From the NCBI RefSeq assembly GCF_016859285.1, contig NC_053416.1, positions 15,456,501-15,520,500 of the forward strand: DNA of 64,000 bases, written 5' to 3'. Shown one piece after another: positions 37,684 to 47,865 of this stretch. The position numbers and the translations under genes were made by a program. The number at the start of each line of letters is the position of its first letter. The stretch's first letter is position 1. This stretch comes from Xiphias gladius (taxonomy: Eukaryota; Chordata; Actinopteri; Istiophoriformes; Xiphiidae). Below the pieces are notes generated by a model. That model did no database searches and was not told the DNA's origin. It was given only the letters and a program-made list of their open reading frames with translations.

Positions 37684-38219
37684 TGTCTCTTATCTTGTAA
37701 GAAACTTCCTTTGATCTTACCGGTATGGCTGGGGCAATGCGGAGTGGGGAAAAGGCAGAGTGAGAGGAGGAGAGCAGGTTGGCTGTAGATGGGAGGCTCT
37801 GGATGAAGGCGCAGGAAGGAGAGAGCTGTCTGTGTCTCTCTGTCGGACAGTCTCCGGCCTGCCAGCCCTCTGCTGTCACATTGCACCTGAAACACTGCAC
37901 GCGGTCACCCACGCCGGTGTAGAACCAACCTGCCCGCGCCAGGCTCCGCTCTGTGACTCCCGAAGCCGGGAAACGAGCAAAAGTAGAGATGCGGAAGAGC
38001 TCTGCAGATTAAAACGACATCATATGAACACATTTCCGTGAGATTTGAAGGTTAGATACAAAAATAAATGCAAATAAATCAAAAGCATATATCTGATACA
38101 GGGAAAGAATAAAAGAGACTAATACCTGAGGAGTTATCATATTGTAGGTCAGGTGGAGGCCCGTTACGACACAACCCCATCAAAAACTGGTTGTTTTTGA
38201 GTTGAACAAGAGTTTCCAT
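32971..38219 (-). CDS. birc2: Cellular inhibitor of apoptosis, birc2/birc3 type (E3 ubiquitin ligase)
   Basis: cIAP proteins are RING E3 ligases that ubiquitinate RIPK1 and NIK in TNF-receptor complexes and bind caspases and SMAC. Coding exons 5' to 3': 38219-38126, 38001-37721, 37417-37115, 36615-36327, 35544-35445, 35263-35185, 35086-35038, 34786-34544, 34370-34272, 34119-33964, 33584-33543, 33164-32971. All are in phase and give about 642 residues (human BIRC2 618). Order: BIR1 (~32-100), BIR2 (~180-245), BIR3 (~285-355, groove motif [19 protein letters not shown]), UBA (~400-450), CARD (~485-570), RING (~595-630, [18 protein letters not shown] then CPIC). All zinc ligands are visible. The ATG at 38219 ([10 protein letters not shown]) precedes [12 protein letters not shown]; an in-frame upstream ATG at 38315 exists but lies in sequence unlike the family. 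Linkage to yap1 as at human 11q22 supports birc2/birc3; the two cannot be separated here. Confidence 0.94.
37648..37680 (+). repeat. A-run of about 32 bases in a birc2 intron
   Basis: A homopolymer lies within the intron between the BIR1 and BIR2 exons. Read along the gene it is a T-run about 40 bases after the BIR1 exon donor (37721). The equivalent is missing from unit 2. Confidence 0.9.
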
Positions 38220-38897
38220 TTTTGGATTTAAGTATAGCAATATGAGGGAAAAGCGATGTCCTTCAAAGGGAGAGAGGTTTGAGAAAACCCAAGGTCTTGC
38301 CCACCACACAGACACACTCTGTCACACCAAAATGGAAAATAGTAAAAGAGATAAGGGGGCAGAAGAAGTGGGAGGTTTGACTCAGGTCAAGACAGTGAAA
38401 ACAAAAGTGAAGCTCACCTAAGTATGAAACTTAAAGGCTGTTTTACAGAGGAAGCAAAAGTACCAGTCCATTATCACACAGCATTGGATACATCTCTCAT
38501 TTTTCTTCCTCAAAACATCCTATTCCCTGCATATAGACTTTACACCTGAATCCATATTACATGTACCTTGTACAGAGTACCACCTCTGGACTTTTAACTG
38601 CTGTAACCACAATGTTTATTTTTCAGTTACAGTCCCAGTAGATGTATGTCCGACAAAACACATAATGTGCAGTTAAAAAAAAAGGATGGACTATTTTAAA
38701 TTGCAAAATTAAAATGTATCCTCAAACCAGTAATCATAATATCGCACTGTGGTCAGATCACCCAGGATCACTGTACATTTTATTATCTTGTAAATTTACT
38801 GCAGAAATGTCTAATACATTATCTAACCTTTTCAACTTAAACATATGGTAGGTGACTATGTGTACAAACATTAGATAATAAATAAATTCCTCAAGCA

Positions 38898-38932
38898 TGC
38901 ACACACGCACGCACACACACACACACACACAG
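38898..38932 (+). repeat. (CA)n microsatellite in birc2 5' intron
   Basis: An imperfect CA array (CACACACGCACGCACACACA onward) lies at the site that corresponds, in duplication unit 2, to the point where about 4.1 kb of transposon DNA is inserted. Confidence 0.85.
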
Positions 38933-40521
38933 ACCAAGGGATATGTGATCTCAAACCCCTCCCCCCATCATGGACATCCCTTTTGTTGGTGTTTAAGCCG
39001 CCATAATTGAATAGGAAAAACTCAATAAGAAAAACTGTATCCTCCTTTGGTAGGGATAATGGGCCTCCCTCTTTAGTTTTATGTTTGCAGCACCTGTAGA
39101 AATGAAGAAAAACCAAAAACAGACAAAAAAGAAAAAGGTTGAACTGGGTTCGTGTAGAAATTCTTCCTGGAGGATTTTAACCTCTTTAAGTCATTGTCCG
39201 TATTATTTTCAAACTCACAGACCTTTGAAGGGTTCATCATGATAATCATCAATGGTCAAAACAATACATTTATTTTCAATTGTACTAAAAATTCCAAGAT
39301 TTCCAAAAATAATAAATACAGTAAGACCTTTAATGGCCACTTTCCTATAATAGTAAAGATTATAGGATCTGAGTATTTCACTAATGATACATGTCATACA
39401 GCTTCAACACAGTGCTGAAAGAAAAAGAGAATTTGTTTTACTGTCAAATAGTATAAGAGCCAACTCCAGTGCCTCATACGTAAAAATGAAAGTGAAATAT
39501 TGGGAACAATGTTGAGAAGGAAGATCTTGTGCAGTCATTCATTATTGAATAATTACAAAGTGGACAGGGATTCAACAAACAATAAGTTTCCATACCAGTA
39601 GATCTGCCAATTATGTTTTCAAAATAATCATTTTTTAGTCTTTAAATTTTCACAAAATAGTGAAAAATGTGGATCACAGTTTCCCAGAGACCAAGGTGAC
39701 GTTTTAAAAATGCTATTCCTTCTGACCCAACAGTGCAAAAGCTAGAAATAGTGATATTTACAATTAAAGAAAGCAGAAGCAGCATATTCTCACATTTGAG
39801 AAGCTAGGAGCTGGGAATGTTTGGCAATTTTACTTTACAAATGACTTCATCCAGTTATATAGACCCATAGTATATGGAGTAAACCAGGGGCTTTTGGCCC
39901 ACTTTGCTCTCTGATAATCCAGCCTTGTGCTTTTGTGGAAAATCGGTGGAATGCCCCTTTAGCAGAACTGCCAAACAGTTTCTTGTAGATCGACCAATCG
40001 AATTACAACTGGTGATACAGAATAACACAGTAAAATAAAGACTTTAACTGGAAACATAGACAACATTTGTCATAAATAACTTTTTTTTTTCGACAGGGTC
40101 ATTAGGTACTTTCCTCAACAAAAGGTTATTTACCAGACTCCTCCTGTTTTGACTCTGGTTATGTTTTGGTCCGATTCAGTTTTAGAGCTAACGTCAGCTT
40201 TGTCGTTCAATATTTAGGAGGGAGTTTGATAGATTTAAAACTGGCTTCGGTGGTCAAACATTAATTAAAACATACAGTCAGCTAACAGTTACCTATGATG
40301 TGACATCCAACAACCCGCAGCAACCACTTTTGATAAGATCAGCGAACATTAGCTTGCTAACGCTAAGGTCTGCTAACGCTAATAACAGTCAAACTTTGTT
40401 CACACTTATCTGTGCAGCAGCACCGAGATAGGAAAATAAACCTGGATTAAAAACACACGGGTTGAAACGCAACACACCGCAGTAACACGCCCTGCCCTTT
40501 CCAGTGGTAGGTCACACTCAC

Positions 40522-40600
40522 CTTTTTTCTCAATTTAGCCGACTCACAACGGAAAGTCCCGGCGATGTCGACAACAACGCTACTTGCTGCTTCCGGGTGA
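40522..40600 (-). promoter_or_regulatory. birc2: birc2 5' noncoding exon, proposed
   Basis: On the minus strand a purine-rich leader ends in a strong donor, AAAAAAG|GTGAGTG, at 40522. The next acceptor leads to the METLVQ exon about 2.3 kb downstream. The same donor is kept in the duplicated copy (exon end 53071), but the leader sequence has diverged there. The transcription start is uncertain. CpGs near 40540-40600 fit a promoter. Confidence 0.5.
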
Positions 40601-41219
40601 CTACGGCATAATAATGAAATGAAAGAGAAAGGTGAATAAATAGGTCTATAAAATCCCTCAGGTAATTTCAGCCCCCTAGGCCTGGGATCCCAGTGCCCTA
40701 CTGGTTCCTGGTACCGTGCCACTGTCCCGTCTTTACATACTTTACATAACAATCATAGGTTACATAAATCAGTCAGCGTGTTATAATGACTTTTTTTGTT
40801 GTTGTTGTATCTTCTGGAAAACCAGTCTATTTAAATGTCTTACCGCAAACACAGTAAAACAATCTACTGAAAATGAAGATCGACACTGGCACTGTTCACC
40901 CTGTCATTGATATACAAATATAAATATAATATACCTACATATGTTCATGCTTACTATATGTTTGAGGGCACATGTTCAATAAAAATAAAATCTAATCAGA
41001 CGCTTCTTATTTATTACAAGATACAAGATATAAGATATATTACAAGATCTAACACCGATAATACACATATAAACCAGAAACTCTACATACCAAATATGAA
41101 AATGTCTTAAGTATTGCAACGACGATAACGTGTTAAAAGTCAGAATTTGTCAGGTTATCTCAGATTATTAAAGTTAAATTAACGGTAGATGGAATATTCT
41201 CCTAAAACACGATACTTAC

Positions 41220-41340
41220 ATGTGGAGGCCTTGTTGAAGAAAAGTCGGATGGTTAGAAACTATAAGCTGTCGTTTAAATGGACTGGGTGATATTTCCGTT
41301 TCCTACGCTACAACCACGCCCTCCCCTCCGCCTTGCTCTT
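41220..41340 (-). promoter_or_regulatory. birc2: Second candidate birc2 first exon and promoter with ISRE-like site
   Basis: A very good donor, CCACAT|GTAAGTAT, ends a possible leader at 41220. Upstream of it on the minus strand are an ISRE core GAAACGGAAA (plus-strand 41293-41302, matching GAAANNGAAA) and GC-box-like CCACGCCCTCCCCTCCGCC (plus strand 41314-41332). This block is absent from the duplicated copy. It could be an alternative inducible promoter of birc2 or the promoter of an unseen minus-strand transcript. Confidence 0.4.
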
Positions 41341-43454
41341 CATGGGGCTTTTTAATACCTCATGTATTTTCAGAAATGGGTGGCATAAGTTATGTTGACT
41401 CATGTTTTGTGAAGTACCTGTAAATTTTTCCAAGCTTTCTACCGGCGTCCCCTCAAGGGTGAAGTTTAGATAATTTTCCTTAAAACTCAGTTTTTAGGAC
41501 TGAAGTTAGTTCATTATAAACACCACTTTTATTGTTGAAGGGAAATCCAGGTTACCTGAAAATCCCTACAGTTTATAATGTTGCGTTCAAGGGCAGAGCC
41601 TGAATTGATCAAACTTTTAATAATTAGTCTTAAGAATCCTCTAAAGTACCAACATAAGGGTAAAACAGTTCTTTGCTGAGTGTGAGCAATAATACACGTT
41701 TATCAAGTGAGTTATTCCTACCTACAGTAAAGTGTAAGTATAACAAGCTTTCAAATGTATAATGAAGTATGATTGCCAGTACACTTGACCGTGTGATTAT
41801 GATGATTTTAATAAATGTACCTAAACCAGGACTCTCTGAAAAGCAGTACTGACAATGACTGGATAATCCTTGTGAAATAAACTGATATATTGATCAAAAG
41901 GGTTGTTGTGAACATTATTGCCTACAATAGAATTGATCATTATTAGAAGTATTGGAATATCCAAAGAATTTTTTTTCTTCATAATAGCGTTTTTAAAAGA
42001 TTTTGATGACGTTGTGCTGGGGTTTATGTTTGGATTTCACACATTTTCAGTATGGAAGGTTACATACAGCAGCAAGCTATTAAAGCGCAACACAAAACTA
42101 GACTCAGCTCAGCTATGAAGGGCTAAGCACTGCTCCCTTTTCCCTACCCAACTGACGCCAATGAAGTTATTGTCGTCTTGACTTGTTGTCCCAATAGAAA
42201 TACAATAGAAACCACTCATCCAATAAAGATGTAAAGGTGTAGTTTTATAATCACACTAAACACATCAGTAGAAACGCCTGTTTGTCAGGTGTATTTAAGT
42301 TTATTTAACAGAAACTCCTCTAAAATGATTACAGTGAGAGTAAGAAGAAATATATTTATATAAAGCACATGCATAAAAAGGTACAAAACAAGTCTGACTG
42401 CCTCCAAGCTCTCTGTAAATAGGATAATAAGCATCATTATATTTAATATACATAGCAAGTGTCATGCATGCTAAGATAAATAATAGGCCAGGTAGTGTGT
42501 TGCATTATGTGTATGAGCTCATGGTAATTTAGAAAAGATTATAATAAGGTAACTTTGCTTTTAAGGTCAGAGCTCCCCATATTGACGACCGCCTCCAGTA
42601 TCACAGCCCCAGATAGCACTTGTAGTTAGAACAACATATACCAAGAACACAGCATCCAAAATTAATATGTTGCTTTTCTGAGGAGGCACAACAGGGTCCT
42701 TGACTTATGCTCTGACTCTCCAAATGGCTCTGAAGCCCATTTTCAAGGCACAGTATTTTCCTCATTCCCACTTTCGAAACAGCTCTGTAAGAGTGAAAAC
42801 TTGAGCCAAGGACAGATTTTTTTTTTTTTTAAAGAAGAGGGTGATGATAATGAGGTTTTTGTATACATGGTATCTATGGTGACTTATCAGTCACATGAAT
42901 TGATTATATGTCTGCACCTCGCTTTGTGTGCGTTCTCAAAGTAAGAAAGAATTCATCCCAGTGAGCATCAAAAGTGCACTGTTTTCTGTCAGTCTTACAT
43001 TATATCACTGATTGGTAATGCAGTGCAGATGCTGCAAATCAATCTGCATTTAAATTGCATTACCACACCACGATAGTGCATGACTGAAAGAATAATGCAG
43101 ACTTGATGATCACAGTAGGTGATTACATTACTCAAGCAATATTCAAGAGTCTGGTAATTAATTTAGGAAATTATGGAAAAACAAGGGATGCCTGTACTGG
43201 TAAGAAGAATGCACCTGAAAATCTGAATCTGTGCTGCATGCATCCAAAAATGGTCAGCATAAGTATCACGTGTAGATGATTTGTAAGTTATAGTCTAGTT
43301 ATTGGTTAAGGAGCTAAAACTGAATGCAATGTTGCTGAAACTGTTACAGGTTTTCTGTCTGTCTTTCTGTGGGAGAAAAAAACTATGATTCCAATGAATG
43401 AATTGATGATTTTTTACAATGTGAAAAAGGAAATTATTAGAAATTATTATTAGG

Positions 43455-43550
43455 AACTGTAAATGGAGGAATCTGTCTGTCTTTTGATTTTCTTGACAAC
43501 AGCTCATCCGATAAACTTCAATCTTCACAGGTGTACTGCTGAGGACCCAA
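43455..43550 (+). repeat. Dispersed repeat at the duplication junction, left part
   Basis: The segment with CTGTCTTTTGATTTTCTTGA, ACAGCTCATCCGATAAACTT and GCTGAGGACCCAAGGACGTG resembles a noncoding repeat I recall from many fish genomes. It begins exactly where unit 1 of the duplication ends. Confidence 0.45.
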
Positions 43551-43844
43551 GGACGTGCAATGTCGACTGCAATGCTTCAAACAACACTTTTCTATATCTT
43601 ACTTGACGTGCACACATGCGAGGGGGTTTTAAGAAAGATTAAACTCATCAGCGACAGCACTTTCTAAGCCATCACCAGACACTATCCAAGCGAGGCGGAG
43701 CAGCCAACTCCAGCAGTAACAAAGGAGACCTACTGACCCCATACACATTGCAGCCCAGAAAGGATTCCTAGCAATTAGCCCCTCCCAACAGGCACATTTT
43801 GAATGGGCACTGCACTAGTGTCACGAAAGCCACAAATAAAATTT

Positions 43845-43932
43845 CATTCACTTCCACTGCATAAGACAGACAGCAGAAATCTCCAGGATAAATCTCTCAA
43901 CACTTGGGCAAACGGAAGCAACTTTGTGGTCT
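43845..43932 (+). repeat. Dispersed repeat tail directly before duplication unit 2
   Basis: The block CTTCCACTGCATAAGACAGA ... AAATCTCC ... CAAACGGAAGCAACTTTGTG is clearly related to 60645-60727 in yap1 intron 3. Unit 2 starts within a few bases of its end. Confidence 0.65.
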
Positions 43933-43934
43933 CC

Positions 43935-45761
43935 ACTGGTCAGGATCTTGCTCTGGACTAGACTCTTCTCAAAGTCCATCTCCAAGGCGGACTTGATCAC
44001 AAGGGTGTTCATCGTGACGGCGTCCTGAGATCGCTCCTCTTCTGGACTGAAAAGAATCACTGAGACGAAGAGAGAGTAGAAACATCAGTCTTGGACCCTT
44101 GAACCCTTCATATTGTATCATGTGACCTCAATAAGCTCCATTTAGACAACAACACAACTAAAACTTTTTTTTCACTTGCAAAACTTAAAATGACTTATTC
44201 TATGCCAAATGTTTCAACTTAAAAAATATTTTATGCTGCTTTCTTCTAACCTGCTCAAACAGCCGAGGAAAACGAGCCTGGATCTGGTGAACAAACTCTT
44301 GTCCCTTCTCCTGGAGCAAATATTCACACCTGCGATTAACCAGAGATACAAGAATACAAACATTCATGTAAACCATCCTTTCCACATGTATTTAGACAAT
44401 CAAAATATCTGGCTAGGTGGTGCTTTCATACAGTTTAAAGTGGTCTGGACAACACACTTTGACACCAAATTATCAATCAACATAAAAAAAATGATATTGG
44501 CAGCACTGACCGAGGAAACCATTTAGCATGTTCCACCCACGGATCATCTCCAGACTCCCAGCATCGCAGGCCTCCATCGCAGCAGAAACACTTGACATCA
44601 TCGTTACGACCTTGAGGGAAAACAAAGAGCTTTCAGTGTGACAAATTTCAGGGGGTTTCAATGAAAGAAAGAAAAAAAAAGATTCTAATAAACATGACTC
44701 TTTTAAACCCATTTGAATACATGTTTGTTTCTCATATGTCATTTCCTCTTTTGCTTGAGTTATTTCGTAGTAAAGTGATTCCATTTGGGTCCAGTATTTA
44801 GTATTAACATGAGATTATGTTCATGAGAAGGTGTGCCTAACAAGATTTTTTGTCAGGACTTTCCAGCTCAAATGAAAAGAAACTGGACAAATGGCGTCAC
44901 TGACAAATACAGTATCTGTCTGGAGAGAGATAATGACAGACTGGATCATGTCTTTGGTGTTTGGATACAGCTGCAAATACCAACAAAAAAACTTCTGTCA
45001 TGTCCACTGTTCAAAAACTAAACACCCTGACACACATTGAACCTGCATGGTGCTGCATGTGGTTGTAAGGTGGATGTACTGCAGCCTGCTGCCCACTTCT
45101 GTCATTTAATATATCAAATGTTTATAATGAAACCTCTTTGTATGTCCCAAACAAAACCTATTAACAATGTGCTTCAGTCAGAATAAGTCAAATGTAAACA
45201 AAACAAGGGAATATATGAATAATAGGTTAAGAAATACTAGTGATACAATATAGTAATACAACATACAAGAAGAGCAGGGCCACAAATAATAAAAATGTAC
45301 AGATTGAAACGAAGATAATGAATCCCATTAAAGTGACAGTAAATCTAAAATGTGGTCAAAAACAAATCTATTTCATTGAAACTTCTTCAGTTATGATTTT
45401 CCTAGCTACAGTGGCAACTTTCAGTCTCCGGCCTGCCAGCCCTCTGCCGTCACATTGCACCTGAAACACTGCACGCGGTCACCCATGCCAGGCCTCGCTC
45501 TGTGACTCCCGAAGCCGGGAAACAAGCAAAGGTAGAGATGCTGAAGAGCTCTGCAGATGAAAAACAATATAATATTAACATATTTCCTTGAGATTAGGTA
45601 CAAAAATAAATGCAAATAAATTATAAGTGTATATCTGATACAGGGAAAGAACAAAAGAAACTGATACCTAAGGAGTTTTCACACTGAAAGTCAGATGGAG
45701 GCCTGTTACGAAATAACCACATCAAAAACTGGTTGTTTTTGAATAGAACAAGAGTTTCCAT
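43935..45761 (-). pseudogene. birc2 pseudogene (truncated tandem duplicate)
   Basis: Remnant exons on the minus strand, 5' to 3': first coding exon 45761-45668 (METLVLFKNNQFLMWLF...); a shortened BIR1 exon 45556-45421, which lacks the WFYTG segment and is cut at its 3' end; a trace of the BIR2/BIR3 exon near 44945-44975; an intact BIR3-second-half exon 44610-44511; the exon encoding [15 protein letters not shown] at 44329-44251; and the start of the UBA exon 44059-43935, where codons for KQTV are deleted. The exon with most of BIR2, the second half of the UBA exon, and the CARD and RING exons are absent. Introns are kept, so this is a DNA-level duplicate and not a processed copy. The retained BIR3 exon is identical to the live gene over all 100 bases. 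No functional IAP could be made from it; a short transcript from the kept 5' donor at 53071 is conceivable. Confidence 0.9.
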
Positions 45762-45773
45762 TTTTGGATTTAA

Positions 45774-46417
45774 ATGGAAAATATGTATGTATTCTAGTTT
45801 TAAAAAATTCAAAAATTAACTCAGATTATCAACAGAATGTGAAGAAATAATAGTTCTGACGTTATGTCAATGACGTCTATGTATTGTTACACAGATACAT
45901 CTATTGAAGCTAGCATGTTAACCAGCTAGCCCTGTCCAGTCCTGTAATACCTCAAGAGGCGATAGTGAGTCACTGTAGTGTCCAGTCTGCCCTCATGAGA
46001 GGATGAAGAAGTAGTAACTGCAAGTAGGTGATAAACCTGTGTTGCAGTCATCCACTCTTGGTGACATTCCTCCACTCTTTCCTCAAGCTCAGCTATTGAT
46101 GATGCCGCTTCAGCTGCTCTCCTTCTCCCTCGCATTCCTCGACCTCTCGTAGCTCATCCTCTACTCCTGCCACCATTATTTTTGACGGCACACAAGCCCA
46201 CCGATGAGGGAGCCCACCAGGGTCTGTCCCGGTATGTCTAATGTCCAGTTCCACTTTGGCACAAGAGAAAGGGAGGGGGGAAGCGGGACCAAAGAGTGCA
46301 TTGTCTTTTTTCTTATGATAGGGGTGAACATCCCAACTTTCTGGTAAAAAAGCTGCCCCCTATTTGTTTGGAGTATGAATTCGACAGTTGGCCTTTTCTT
46401 ACACCTTGCCCCTTTAA
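45774..46417. mobile_element. Unidentified 0.64-kb insertion flanked by TTTAA
   Basis: Comparison with unit 1 shows 644 bases present only here, bounded by TTTAA at 45769-45773 and again at 46413-46417. This is consistent with a target duplication (or TTAA-specific insertion). It carries a minus-strand frame of 69 codons (46135-45926) with an Ala/Glu-rich helix and the sequence HYRLLRYYRTGQG. I do not recognise its family and saw no clear terminal inverted repeats. Confidence 0.6.
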
Positions 46418-46830
46418 GTATAATCGATGTAAGGCAAAAGCAATGTCCTTCTAAGGGAGGGAGGTTTGAGAAAACCCAAGATCTCGCCCACCACACAGAC
46501 ACACTTAGTCACACCAAAATGGAAAATAGTAAAAGAGATAAGGGGGCAGAAGAAGTGGGAGGTTTAACTCAGATCAAGACAGTGAAAAAAGTGAAGCTCA
46601 CCTAAGTATGAAACTTAAAGGCTGTTGTACAGAGGAAACAAAAGTACCAGTCCATTATCACACAGCATTGGATACATCTCTCATTTTTCTTCCTCAAAAC
46701 ATCCTATTCCCTGCATATATACTTTACACCTGAATCCATATTACATGTACCTTGTACAGAGTACCACCTCTGGACTTTTAACTGCTGTAACTACAATGTT
46801 TATTTTTCAGTTACAAGTGACTATTTTAAA

Positions 46831-47700
46831 TAGCTTAAAGTGGAACGTTACCCCCAGCTCTGAGCCTGATTCCACCCACTTCATAATTTAAACAAAATGA
46901 TAAAAAGTGGGTGGAATCAGGCTCAGAGCTGGGGGTAACGTTAAGGGGTAAGAGGTGGGGTGGGGGCACCTATGCTATAGGGCTCTTTTGAGATGTATGT
47001 CCTTTCCCCTCCCCTGAAGTGGACATTAGTGTGGTGGAGGACCATGGTGGTCTAGATCTGTATCAATTTGAGCTGTTGGTTCCAGCCCCAATAATACCCG
47101 AAGCCAGAGCTCTCAAAGCCAAGCATGTAGTTAGAATAGCACTCTAGTGAAAAATGCCGATTGCAAACATATATAGCATTGTGTTGCTATTGAGGGACCT
47201 GCTGCCATCTGCAACCACTGCTGAGCCATATGTGGGTCTGAAGGGAAAGAAAGCAGTCCGGTGGTGTTTCTACACCTGTCAAAAGCACAAGTACAAACTC
47301 CTGTGCCAAAATTGAAAAATACTAAGTAGAGGGTTAGCAAAAAAATAGTGAAAACTCCAGTGAATGATGAGTCCGGATCTGTATATATCTGAAAATGAGC
47401 ACGGTTTCACAGACACCCACTCAAAGACGGGTGCTGGGAGAGTTGGGTTGACCACCTCTGATTAGAGGTCATTAAATTCTTTTTTTAATATAAATTTCAT
47501 TACATTAAATCCCAAATGCTTGCAAAGTTCAGGATGACTTAAAACAGTAGATGTTGAATCATATTCAATTTCAATGCAACACCTTAACATCAACACTGAT
47601 ATAGTAGTACTGATGTGTTTAATCACAGTATAGTCATATCATTTAGTTTGCAGCTCAAAAAAAAAAAAAACACATTTCAGTGTGCAGCACTTCTTTAATT
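46831..47700 (-). mobile_element. Insertion with foldback and THAP-like fragment
   Basis: About 0.86 kb is present only in unit 2. It begins with a 38-bp perfect inverted repeat (46844-46942). On the minus strand, 47340-47131 encodes a fragment with CxxxxC and SFPSDPHMAQQWLQMA, which resembles the THAP DNA-binding domain of P-element-type transposases. The rest of a transposase is not visible, so this is a fragment or a nonautonomous element. Ends are placed from the alignment with unit 1 and are good to about 10 bases. Confidence 0.55.
46844..46942. repeat. Perfect 38-bp inverted repeat, 23-base spacer
   Basis: Arm 46844-46881 (AACGTTACCCCCAGCTCTGA...) is the exact complement of arm 46905-46942. 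The spacer is AT-rich. No mismatch was found in 38 positions, so the foldback is recent or maintained. Confidence 0.95.
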
Positions 47701-47865
47701 AAAATGTTTCCTCAAACCAGTAATCATAATATCGCACTGTGGTCAGATCACCCAGGATCATTGTACATTATTGTCTTGTACATTTACTGCAGACATGTCT
47801 AATACATTATCTAACCATTTCAACTTAAACTAACAAATTAAATAAATACTTCAAACACACACAGT

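Larger units (their letters stand above)
34640..43455. repeat. Segmental tandem duplication, unit 1 (contains the live birc2 5' part)
   Basis: This segment is repeated in the same orientation at 43935-55285. Matching blocks (unit 1 with unit 2): 35127-35820 with 44193-44885; 36640-36990 with 45000-45350; 37850-38240 with 45421-45770; 38245-38690 with 46430-46830; 38695-38875 with 47700-47865; 38930-39640 with 51950-52660; 40138-40520 with 52687-53070; 41590-41670 with 53462-53545; 41895-42570 with 53560-54235; 42570-43440 with 54430-55270. By eye most blocks are well over 90 percent identical. Unit 1 spans the UBA exon through about 2.5 kb upstream of the promoter. Confidence 0.92.

Noticed and set aside
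38220-38315. In-frame upstream extension of birc2 beginning MSVWWARPWVFSN
   Set aside because: It is open back to 38315, but its sequence is unlike the N-terminus of any cIAP I know. The [10 protein letters not shown] start at 38219 gives the normal distance to BIR1. It is more likely leader or intron sequence.
41918-42118. 66-codon frame repeated at 53589-53789
   Set aside because: The two match because the DNA is duplicated. It is AT-rich, has no recognised homologue and no splice or start context.
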